NCBI GenBank assembly: GCA_008477525.1 | Contig: SPDT01000013.1 | Location: forward strand, 1,907,501 to 1,971,500 | DNA: 64,000 bases | Origin: Hypomyces perniciosus | Lineage: Eukaryota > Ascomycota > Sordariomycetes > Hypocreales > Hypocreaceae | Direction: 5' to 3' | Part shown: piece after piece, positions 53,200 to 64,000 of the stretch | How positions within the stretch are numbered: the first letter of the stretch is position 1 | Layout: the number at the start of each line of letters is the position of its first letter | Position numbers and translations under genes: made by a program | Notes under the pieces: model-generated | The model's database searches: none | What the model was told of the DNA's origin: nothing | Seen by the model: only the letters and a program-made list of their open reading frames with translations

Positions 53200-56100
53200 A
53201 TCACGCTATTCGACCGCGAATGGCTATATTGCTTGCATAAATCGAAATTCCGGGTAATCCATCTTAATACTTCCAATATAAAAGTAAATAGGGCGAATTA
53301 TACAGTTCTTAATATCAGTAATATATAGTTTAGTTATAGGCTTTAGCGCAGTATAATTTTTAATTAGCGCTCCGCGGGCATTAATTTCTTTCTAGCTATT
53401 TCCTCCTTTTCCTTTTTTATAATTCCTTTTAATGCCTATTATAGTAAGCCCAGCTTCTTTAGGTTTCTCCTGTAGAAGTTTTATATTACCCTCTCTTAGC
53501 TTTATAGGTCTTTAACTAATTGCTATATAGCAGTATAGTATTTCTATTTAATAAAGTAATAGAATCTATTATCGGTATAACAATATAAAAGTGCTTTAAA
53601 CTCCTATTTCTCTTATACTTTATCTATACTATTTTCTCTTTCCAGTATTCTGCTTTAAATATTCTTTAACTTAATTTTATTAATTATTTTTTACTTAAAA
53701 TGCAATAAAATAACTATTTTAAATTGCAAGAGGGAGTTATATAAAACTAAGAAAATCTTTATGCCTTCTAGTAGGCTAATAGTATAAGCTTATAGGTATA
53801 CCTTTATTATTATATAAGGCCCTACCTATTTATTATCTAGCTTCTTTATTAGCCAGTTAATTTTTATATTTTGCATATAAATAAAGACTTCTTGCTTAAT
53901 AGTATAGACTAGTAATGCCCTTTTCTGCGCGTTTACGTTTTCTTTATATCTTTTTCTTAAGGCTTTAGCGAAAGCTTTTAGCTGTATAATAATATATTCG
54001 AATCGCTTAGTAATAATATTAGTATAGAAGAACTTTCTTTTCTTTACTATAGAAAGGTTTAATAGGTAGGGCTATAAAGGCTTTATCTTTAGGCAAGGGT
54101 TAAAACTATAATTAGCGAAAAATAGTAATATACTAATAGTTTTAAATACTATATTATTTATAGCGAATTTGGCCAATAAAAGCTAATAGGCCTAGTTATC
54201 CTAGTAACAGTTAATAAAAGCTTACAGGTATTATTTTATACTTATATTAATTCTTTTAGTTTAGCAATTAATTTTAAAGTAAAAGGCTAATAATTATTTT
54301 AATATAACTTTTAATTACTTTAAAAGTTATTCCTAGAATTCTAATATAAACTATATACTATAGTTTAATATAATATTATTAAATATATTATAAAGGCAGT
54401 AAATTTTATTAATAAACGTATTAGCTAGCTCTTTTATTAATAGTAAAGTAATAAATATAAAATAATATATTTATATAAAGCAGTAAACTATTACTAATAA
54501 ATATTTATAGGTAATATTATAGTAGTAGGATTTAGGCAGTAGTATAATATAATTAATAAAGATATTTAACTATATATAAAATAGGATTAGTAATAGTTAA
54601 AAGAAGCCTTATAGTAAAGATTGCAAGGCCTTTATTTTAATATATAGTTTATAGGCTTATATAAATACTTTAATATCTCTTAAGATCTATAGCTATTAAT
54701 ATATCCAGCTAATAAAGTTTAAAGTTTTAAACCTGCTTAGGTATTTAGCTAGGCCGCTTAAATAGTTTCTAAATAGGATTTATATATAAAGCTTATTATT
54801 GGGGGGAATAAAAAGCTGCTTTTAGTAGTAAATTCTGCTATTTATTATTTAGCAGTTATTTATTGCAATCTAGAATTCTCTGCAGAGCTGTTTTAGCGAT
54901 TAATAGATATTAAAGTTTTAAAGTGCAGTTACAATTTCTCTTACTATAGTATTTTATTTATATACTACTGCAATTAAGTTATCGATTAGTCTATTTTCTG
55001 CTAGTATTATTATAGCTATAAGGGCAGCCTTTATAGACAGTTTAATATTTAATAAGACTTTTTCTTAAAATATTGCTTAAGCTTTAAGGCTAAAAGAACT
55101 TTGTAAAAGGATAATATATTGCCTGTTTTTAATTTAGTTATTAAAGGGGTTTAATTTCGCAGGCCTATCTTCTACTTTTCTACTTAAAGTATTAAGCATT
55201 ATAGCCTTAAAGCTAAGTGAATAGATAATATAAAAGTTAAAGCTAAAAAAGAATTTAAACTATTAGATTTACTGTTAGTTTAAGGCTTTTATTAAAGTAA
55301 AGTATTTAAAGTTTTTATAGTCTATAATAATATTAAACTTTTATAAGCTTTATAATTCTAAGCGCTACTCCTTTATTACTTTAATAATAGCTAAAAGTTT
55401 TTTATTATAGATTTTATAATTATATTTTTAAGTATTATACTTTACAGAAAAAAATATAATAAAGTATAAAATGCCTTTTTTATTATACTATAATAGGATA
55501 CTGCCTAATAGTTAGTTAAAGGCATTAATTTTAAAGACTATTTATTTATTATAGTTAAAAAGGGCTAAAAGTGGGGCTAATTTAAAGGTATATTTAATTA
55601 AGTTAAAGGCTTCCTGCTATTTCTTTTTTTAAGTATATAATTAATCTTTTTTTAAAAGTTTATTTAATAGTATAACTATTTTAAAGTATTTTTAAATAAA
55701 ATAGTAATAGAAATTTATAAAGTTAAAGAACTTTCATAAGTCTTTTACTCTTTAAATAGTTACTAGTTTAATGTAGCTTTAACTTTCTCAGGATTTATTT
55801 CTAGTCCCTTTAAAGTAATAATTAAGCTAAAGTATATTATCTTTATTATTTTAAACTTATATTTAATAATATTAATTTAAAGGCTAATATTTTAAAAGCA
55901 GGCTATTACTTTATATATATATTTTTAATACTCTTTTTAATATAATAAATATATAAAGATATTATTAAAGTATACTATATAAATATAGTTAAAGAGGTTA
56001 TAAAAAGTACAGTTAATATAGTATTAAAATATAGTAAGTATATTATAAAGGCTAAAAGGTATAATTAATATCTCGAAAAGGCTAAACCTTATAATAAACG

Positions 56101-56371
56101 CTATTTTTTATATATCCCTTTTAGCGATATAAAGGTTATTAAATACAGTAATAATATTAAGTTTTATATATACTTTTATATAGCTTAAAGCATTAAAAGT
56201 TTCCTAGATTAATAATAATAGGTATTGATTTTTAATAGTAATATTATTTAACCTTTCGTAATTTTAATAGATAAAACACTGCCTTTTAGTTTTGCAGTTA
56301 AAAGGAAAAAAGCAGTATATTATATTTGCGATTTATAAATAAATCTTTTCGCTAAGTTATTATTTAATTAC
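53200..56371 (-). pseudogene. Gypsy-B pol: reverse transcriptase, RNase H, integrase relic
   Basis: Downward from 56,371: LSEKIYL, then QCFIYQNYERLNNITIKNQY (family LR.CVDYR.LN..T.K..YPLP), ETFNALSYIKVYIKLNIITVFNNL, KIAFIIRFSLFEILIIPFSL, and the catalytic box IVYFNNIFIY (ancestral VYLDDIFIY). This is Ty3/gypsy RT at about 56,370-55,700. RNase H and integrase follow to about 53,500 but are too degraded for firm motifs. The 5' side is cut at 56,371 by Copia-E. The little-RIPed 53,200-53,340 stretch is the element's 3' untranslated part; the open frame at 53,053-53,328 there is not a gene. Confidence 0.82.
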
Positions 56372-56637
56372 TGTGGCGGAGCGCGGTACAGCTATATAGA
56401 GTATAGAGAGATAGGAAACAAAGCTTGATTCTATAAAAGAGAATATACTGTAGTGGCCTTACTATATATACACATAGCCAATATAAAGAAGAAGCTGTAT
56501 ACAGGCGCTTTATAAGCGCCTGCATAGTTTAACATATTGCTTATATAATATATATATCAGCTTATATCTGCTTATATAGTAAATAAAAGCTCCCTAGCGC
56601 TAGTAAGCAGTAAGGCCCCGGCCTATTTAACCTAATA
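56372..56637 (-). repeat. Copia-E 3' LTR
   Basis: 266 bp, reverse complement of the Copia-C LTR (plus strand TGTGGCGGAGCGCGG to TTTAACCTAATA). The polypurine tract follows at 56,638-56,650. Confidence 0.9.
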
Positions 56638-59322
56638 TACCCCCCAGTTAATAAAGCTATTCCCAGTACCCTATTAACTGCTATCCTAATTTATCTATAG
56701 TGTTATAACTAACTGGCCGCGCTTTTAAAGCCTCTTTTACTTAGTTAAAAGCTCTTTATTGTAAATATATATTAATATTCTATTATAAAGGTGAAAGGAA
56801 TATAAGTGCTGTAGCTATTATTAATTTATGATAATAGGAAGTTAAATAATAAAGCTCCTTAAATAGGTAAATTAGTCTTAAATAGCGAGAATAGGTATAT
56901 TAGCTGCCCCCTAGCCCTATTTTTTACTTTTCTTTTTCAGTTATTAATATTAATAGCAGTATAGCTCCTGCTGTAAGTATTATACTTTTAACTAATCCCT
57001 TTCGCGCTATATATTTATTAGCTAATAGTAAAATTATAGAAGAAGAATACCTTGTCGGTAAAGTGTAATTATAGTCGCCCCCTAAAGGTGGCTTATTGCG
57101 GCGTTAGTCGCTTAGCTGGCTAAGCGGCCACGCCTATTGCTGCTCCTGCGCCAGCTCCTATTCTGGCTCCTGCTCCTGCACTGGCTCCTACTCTAGCTTT
57201 TACTCTTATACTGGCTAGTCTAGCCTAGTTAAAGGGTACTGCAGCTTTTGCCGCTTTTAACGCGCACTATACTGCTACTATTGCAGCTGCTTATAAAGCG
57301 CGCCTTACTGTTAAAGCAGCTATTACTTCTACTCTAGCCCTTGCCCCTATTGCTACTGCTGCTGCTCTAATAGCTGCTCCTGCAGTTATTCCTACTACAG
57401 CTACTCCTGCAACTGCCTTTACCTCTACCTCTACTACCGCCACTGCCTCTACTGCTATACTATTATCCCCTCTTTATAAAGGTTATTTAAAGTCAGTAAT
57501 TATTAGTAAAAGAGATTTCTTTTAGTATATTTCCATCACCTACTTTTAGCAGTATACTATTTACTTTAGTAATAATTATTAATATACCTTTTAATAAACT
57601 TTTTTTTAATTTGCCTATATTGCTTCATTTAATTATATATTTTATAGTCATTTAGTGCTTATATTAATTATATACTGGCTCTTTTAAGCTATAAGTAAAG
57701 AGGATAATTAAGTAAATATACTCTCTTTTCTTTATATACTTATAAGTTTATATAATTAAATAGTAATTTAATATAAAAAGGTATTGCGCCTTTAATTTAA
57801 CCTATTAAAAGAAGAGAACTCGGTTTACTTTAAAGAGGCTACTGCTTTAAGTAGTAGTAATAATAATAATAATACCTTTCGCGTATAGGTATATAAAGAC
57901 TAGAAAACTTTTAGAAAATAATTATTGCAGTAATAGAATATACTTTTATAGCTGGCGGCCTATAGGCTAAAATTAACTGGTTTCCTGTATTCTGATATAT
58001 TCTATTTCAATAACTGTATATCTGCTAAGTTTAATAATACTTTAAAGTACTTAAAGCGCTACTATAATAAAGCTTTAGTAAGCCTATTAGTAAATATAAA
58101 GTTAATAGAAAAATAAGAAACTGTAAATAATTTTTTTTAATATTCCTGCTAAAGCTGTATATTTTATATATTAATATAATATAGGTAAGTATTAATTTAT
58201 ATACTCTCTTTAATTATAAGATATATAGTTAATTAATTATTATAATTAATATTTTAATTAGCGTTAAAGTTAAATTTTATCTTTTAAAAAAGGTAATATA
58301 AATTTATAGCCTTTTTCACTATTTAAGTAAAGGTAAATAGCTTAGCTTTTATTATAGATATACTAATAATACTTTAGCGCATTATATTTTATAGGATAAA
58401 GGTTAAGAAAAGTATAATAAAATACTTTTAAGATAATCTTTAAGTATTTATATTATTAATAAAAGAAATATTACTTAAAGCAGTTAAAACTTATATTTCC
58501 CTGCGCCCTTTATATTAAAAAGCTAGGAAATATTATATATATAAATAGCGGATTAGCTAGTTAACTGCTTTAAAGTACTTTTTGCTGGGGTTAGTTAAAA
58601 ACTGTAATAAAGCTAAAGCGCTGTAAGCTATATTAGGCTTTATTATAATAGCTATATAAAGTATTAATCCCACTTTCTCCTAATATATCTTAATAGTTAC
58701 TTTTAAAGCTTACAATATACTTTTCCGGAGCTCTATAATAGGTATTAGAATTATAAAAAGCTATATTCTTTTATTAAGCCTAAATTGTTTCGCAATTTTT
58801 TTAAAATAGGTTTTATAGGAAAAGTATATTTTATACTTTATATAGTTATAGGTAATCTTAATCTTTAAAAACTACTATATATCTCTTTTATTATAAAGTT
58901 TATACTTTACTTTTAAAGTATTTAATAGTTTAATGTAAAGAGCTTTATTATTATAATAATATATAATTAAGATATTATTTATATAGATTATAATAAAGAT
59001 TTTCCGAGCTTTATTATAAAAGAGATAAGGCTTTTTAAAGCTTAAGATTAACCCTTATTGCCTTAAGGTTAAAGATAGTTTATTAAACTATAGCTTTAGC
59101 GAGTCTTTTAAGCTATATAAAGCTTTTGCAAGCTTTAAATAAATATTCGGCTACTTAAAACCCTTAAAGAGTTTATATATAACTAGTTTCAAGTTCTTAT
59201 CCTTTAAAGTATTAAAAAAAGCGTTTTTAATATTATACTGCTTTAATTTAAGGTTAAATTTTACTGTAAAAGTAATAAGTATATAGAAAGAATACACTAT
59301 TAATATAGCTGTATATATACTC
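56638..59322 (-). pseudogene. Copia-E: 3' part of a copia element
   Basis: Reverse-oriented relative of Copia-C. 56,650-57,050 is the 3' untranslated region, 57,060-57,530 the accessory segment, about 57,800-58,300 the RNase H end and about 58,300-59,322 the RT. The RT is broken at 59,322 by Copia-F, in the region equivalent to 19,670 of Copia-C. The remainder should lie beyond the window. Confidence 0.85.
57060..57530 (-). other. Accessory segment of Copia-E, Ala/Pro/Gln-rich
   Basis: Counterpart of 21,441-21,905. On the plus strand (antisense to pol) a frame from 57,124 to 57,525 is open except for one TAG and ends YKGYLKSVIISKRDFF, against YKGYLKSAIASKRDFS in Copia-C. On the sense strand KRNLFY, LYKEGI and FTDKVFFF are also kept. 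It is more mutated than the Copia-C copy. Confidence 0.55.
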
Positions 59323-59588
59323 TATTAGGTTGAGTAGGCCAGGGCCCTACCGCTTATTAGCGCTAGGGAGCTCTTATCTGCTATATAAGCAGATATAAGC
59401 TAATATATATATTGTATAAACGATGTATTAGACTATGCAGGCGCTTATAAAGCGCCTGTATACAGCTTTTTCTTTATGTTAGCTATGTATATATATAGCA
59501 AGGCCACTACAGCATATTCTCTTTTATAAAATCAAGCTTTGTTTCCTATCTCTCTATACTCCATATAGCTGTGCCGCGCTCCGCTACA
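59323..59588 (+). repeat. Copia-F 5' LTR
   Basis: 266 bp, TATTAGGTTGAGTAGGCC to GCGCTCCGCTACA, followed by GTTATAAGCCCAAG. The left flank is TACTC;the other end is outside the window. Confidence 0.9.
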
Positions 59589-62500
59589 GTTATAAGCCCA
59601 AGTAATAACTATTAAAGTTACTAGAAACTTCTACTTTAATATTATAATTCTCTTTATACCCTTTACCTTTGCCTTTAAGCTATTAAAGCTATCTTTTATA
59701 ATAGATAGCGCAAAGGATATCGCTTTTATAAAGCTACAATTAATAGTCTAGTAAATTAAATGGATCACTATTCTAACTAACTATATAACTACTATTAAGG
59801 TCTAAAATAGGATTAATTTTAATTTCCTTAATTAGCCAAATAACTATTTCCCTGCTATTAGGCCATTTACTTTAATAAAAGTAAAGGAGTATACAGTATA
59901 AGAGTTTGGTCTTAATACCTCTGCAGCAGATATCTCTATTTACTATAATAGTATACTTTAAGAGTATTAGTTTAATATTACTTTAAATAAAGAGAAGAGG
60001 AAGGCCAGCAATACAATTTTAAATTGGATCTAAAAGACAGTTAACTCCAGTATTTATACTTTAGTCTTAGTAGACTTTAAAGCTGCAGCCTTAGCCTTTA
60101 CTGCTACTAGAGTAGCCTATAATAATAATATAGACTTTAACGCTAAGTTTACTATTTGCTAAATCGTTAAGAAGCTTAAAGACTAACTAGCTCTTTGCAA
60201 AGATATAATATACAAGGAAGTATACTTATTCTATTAATATATACTATATAAAGCAGAGCGCGGGAATATTAGGCTAAAAGTGTAATATACCTACTAAGCG
60301 TATATCTATATAAGTGCAGTAAAGTATAAGCTTTTAAAGGTTACAGGAATAGCTTCTTAAATAACTTTCTTTAAAGCTATTAAAGTATACTTTACTTTAA
60401 GCTTTACTGCCTATTACTTATACTATATAGACGGCCTAATTGAGAGCAGTAAAATAAATAAAATCTTTTGCTTTAATTAGCTTAAATGGCTTTTCTTAAA
60501 TACTCTAAAGAATACAGAGAACTATACTTATAGCTTTTATATAATATTTAGTAACTGCTTTAATAATATATTAGGCAGTAGTAATATATACTTAAAGCCT
60601 CCTATTAATAAAGAGTGCCTTTATAGACCTGAAAGGTATACTTAGCCCTTAAACAATTACAGCAAGGTATATACTGCATTTACTAAAAGGCCTAATAAAA
60701 AAGGGAAATATACTTTTATACCTAAATAGGCTGCAGAGATTCGCGCGCGCCTGCAAAAAAATAAATAACAGGTTACCTGCAAAAAGCTTAATAAAAGGGG
60801 TATTAACTATACTGCCTTAATATAAAAAGAAATAGCTTTAACTATTATAGCTGCCTTAATCTCCTTAAACTTAATCGATAAAGAAAATGCAAGCCTTACA
60901 GTATACTCGACAAGTATATTAATATATATTAATATATAAAATACACTTTACTGCCTTTTTTAAAGCACCCTTTTTAATATATATAATGCTATTTATTTTA
61001 TAAATAGCAGGAACTACCTTATTCCTAGCTCCTTTATCTTAAATATAAAAGAGGACTATATTAAAGTAAAAGGAGCTAGCTATCTAATAATTAAAAAAAG
61101 TTATTATCTGCTAAAGGATACTCTCTATAATCTATATTAAAAGATAATGCACTTTATTAAGCTTTTAGATATAGCTGTAATTAAAGGATTTTATATTAAT
61201 ATTATATTTTTATTAAAGCTTTAAAAAGCAGGGATTTAGCTAATAGGGTATAATAATACACTTTATACTAGTACAGCTAGTTTAAACACTATTATAAGGA
61301 AAGTAAAGTATAAGTATAATCTTTTATTTCTTTAATATAAGCCCCTATCGCTCTATATTGCCTTTATCTTTAAGTATACTATATTAAATAGCTTAATAGC
61401 TTTTTTTATTTTTCCTAACATAAACTATAATATTTATACAGTATTAAAAAGCAGGAGAAAACTAATATATAATCCTTTAATACTATAATATAACTTTAAA
61501 TAGCTTTAGCATTTATAATTAAGATATTTAAGCCTAAAAGCGCTTAAAGCGCTTATAAAGAATACAAGGAATATATATATTAAAGGAACTATATATATAG
61601 AATATAAGGCTTATACTTTTATATACGCGAAATAGGTTATCTTTTATAAACTATCTAATAAATAAACATTAAAATTATTCTTTAAAGTATACTAGGATCT
61701 TTAAGACTATCCTAAAGGCTATAATAGAGATAACTAGCTTTTAGTATTTAAAAAAGAATATATTATATAGCTATATATACCTTTTATTAAATAAAAAATA
61801 AAAAACTATTTTTAATACTTTTTTTAACTTTATAAGTATAGTAAAGATATAATATAATATTTCTATATATTTGGTTACGCAGGATAATAAAAAAGCTGTA
61901 ATTGTAGTTAAAAGCTTATTACACTTTTAGATCTAGGTTAATATAAAGGGTATTATCCTAGAGCTTGCCCCTTCCTATATATATAAGCCGAATAGCGCTT
62001 TAGAATAGGCAGGTTAGGAAATTATAAATAAGTCAATTAAAATGCTAAAAGCTATAGGTCTTTTAACTGACTTATAGCCTAAAAGCATAAAAGCTATAGT
62101 GTATATTATTTATATAAATCCTATACGCAGCCTTAATATAATATTACCTATCAACAAATTAAAGCAATAGTTTTGCGACTTTGCGCCCCTTCTGATAAAG
62201 GAGCCTTCCGCGGACCTATAGCTAGACTAAAGCGGTCTCTATATATATAACTGCTGCGCCTATATGCTTAACAGAGACTATAAGGCTAGCCGGAAAAAGA
62301 GAGAATTTAAAACTAAGCCTAGGGGGCTAATTAGATATTTTATTGGCTATACTGCAAATAATATATATTATATTTAATTACCCTGCCTAGTAAAGGTAAT
62401 TATTATAAGGAATATACAGTTTAATAAAACTAGCTTCTTTAATAGTAATAAAGAGATTGCGGATAAACTGTCTATAGCTAAGTTAAATAAACTATTTAAT

Positions 62501-64000
62501 AAGGTTAAAGAAAATAAACTGGAATTTAAACTTTTCCCTATATATATTCCTGCAGTAAAGAATACCTTTATAGGTAATATAGAAAAAGAGAGTATACCTT
62601 TAAAGGTAGCAGAAATACAGAGCATTAAAGACAGTTTAATAAACGCTTTAAGTAAATTACTAGTATACTTAAAAGGACCTCTTAGTTTTCAAACACTAAA
62701 GGCTACCCTAAAACAGTTAATCTTTATAGATAATATTAGCGCACTAATAGAAACCCTAAGCAATACTCTAATAAGCGACCTACCTTTCTTTGCGGAAAGG
62801 GATATAGCGGAAAAACAGCCTTATATATTAGGGGTATACAACCTAATAAAAGAGGATAGTCCGCTAAGGCTAGAAGTAGACTAGTATATAAAAGACTCGC
62901 CTACTTTTATAAAAAAAGAGCAGACCTTTAAGGAAATGCCAGCTAATAATCCCTTAAACGGCAAAGCAGTAGCCAATATTTATAAAAGCTTAAAACTTTA
63001 AAAGAAATAACCTATAAAAAAGGCCAATAAATACCTCCTAGTATATAGGATTAAAATGTATACCTTGAATACTGCTTTTAAAGATAATAAGCCTGGTATA
63101 TATTTAATAATTACTAGGCTTTTTAATTTAATACTATATTAACTACTATTTAATTAATAGAAATTAATTAATAATAAATTAAAGAGCTCGGAAATAATAT
63201 TTACTATTTTTAATACAGTAATAGACTATAAATCTTCCTTTTAGAAAAGTATAGCTTTTAATAAGCTAATTGTTTACTAGAAGGATTTAGCGAAACTGCT
63301 AAAAGACTAAAAAAAGTTTATAAAACACGTACTTAAAGATAAATTTAAGCAAGCCGCGCACAATAAAATTAATTCTCTGCGCGTAAAAGGAACCTAATAA
63401 AAGATACTACACTTAAAGGCAATAATAAAGCTACTACCAGTATATTAAGTTTTTACTTATAAGTTTAACCAGAACAGAAATCTAGAATACTATAAAGTTT
63501 ACTTTATAGTTTACAGGGATTTATAAAAGCACTTTACTATAAAGAGTATATATACAGCTATATTAACAGCGCGTTCTTTCTATATACTTATTGCTTTTAC
63601 AGTAAGATTTAACTTTAAGTTATAGCAGTATAATATTAAAAATACTTTTCTTAATACCTTAAAGGACAAGAATTTAAAACTAGTTATATATAAGCTCTTT
63701 AAGGGTTTTAAGTAGCTAAATATCTGTCTAAAGCTCGCGAAAGCCTTATATAGCTTAAAGGACTTATTAAAGCTATAATTTAATAAACTATCTTTAACTT
63801 TAAGGCAATAAAGGTTAATCTTAAGCTTTAAAAAGCCTTATCTCTTTTATAATAAAGCTTAGAAAATCTTTATTATATTCTATATAGATAATATCTTAAT
63901 TATATATTATTATAATAATAAAGCTCTTTATATTAAACTACTAAACGCTTTAAAAGTAAAGTATAAGCTTTATAGTAAAGGAAATATATAATAGTTTTTA
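59323..64000 (+). mobile_element. Copia-F: 5' part of a copia element (runs off window)
   Basis: Begins with an LTR and continues as a plus-strand gag-pol collinear with Copia-C. The gag piece matching 16,748-16,945 lies at about 60,560-60,770, integrase at about 61,500-62,350 and RT from about 63,330, with YIDNILIIYYYNN near 63,885. It keeps 56 bp near 61,161-61,216 that Copia-C has lost, restoring a KLLDIAVIKGFYINIIFLLK segment of the protease/pre-integrase region. RIP stops throughout. It is inserted in Copia-E RT. Confidence 0.88.

Noticed and set aside
53053..53328. 91-codon plus-strand frame in GC-rich sequence
   Set aside because: It starts with TTG and runs antisense through the Gypsy-B LTR and polypurine tract.
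62374..62625. 83-codon minus-strand frame
   Set aside because: Antisense shadow of Copia-F pol; the plus-strand polyprotein is the supported reading.

Overview
The window looks like a filamentous ascomycete (Pezizomycotina) chromosome. It is a mosaic of short GC-balanced blocks with intron-bearing fungal genes and long, very AT-rich blocks made of transposable-element relics. The relics carry the usual mark of repeat-induced point mutation (RIP): TpA-rich sequence in which former Gln, Trp and Arg codons have become TAA or TAG, while the protein frame can still be followed. All product names come from reading frames and motifs by eye; no database search was possible.

Layout. 1-2.4 kb: gene block with a partial type II membrane protein, a conserved fungal protein with a possible N-myristoylation signal, and a carboxylesterase fragment. 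2.4-15.2 kb: relics of Ty1/copia elements on the minus strand; one (Copia-B) is split by a 6.1 kb Tad1/I-like LINE (LINE-1) with a 12-bp target-site duplication (TSD). 15.5-22.6 kb: a structurally complete copia element (Copia-C) with two 266-bp LTRs, sitting in or beside a Ty3/gypsy chromodomain element (Gypsy-A) whose 3' LTR ends at 25,090. 25.1-35.1 kb: an AT desert with satellite-like repeats. 35.3-35.9 kb: a small GC-normal island. 36.1-37.6 kb: a DNA transposon with terminal inverted repeats (TIRs). 37.6-38.7 kb: a copia 3' end (Copia-D) carrying a solo LTR. 39.7-45.6 kb: a second long LINE (LINE-2, minus). 46.1-52.9 kb: gene block with pseudogene exons, a three-exon secreted protein gene abutted by a fresh 490-bp LINE fragment (LINE-3) and an intact PAF-acetylhydrolase-like gene. 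53.0-64.0 kb: a three-level nest in which copia (Copia-F) sits in copia (Copia-E) in gypsy (Gypsy-B).

The intact host genes are few: the 3'-truncated gene at the left edge, the 222-aa conserved protein, the 110-aa secreted protein and the PAF-acetylhydrolase-like enzyme. No operon-like or pathway relation among them is visible. The rest records repeated insertion and RIP. TSDs and restored frames let several insertions be ordered. I did not see a convincing new defence or metabolic system. The most unusual items are the GC-rich accessory segment between copia pol and the 3' LTR, an exact 25-copy 9-bp array inside a dead gag-pol, a hairpin within each TIR of the DNA transposon, and short non-RIPed insertions next to saturated ones.
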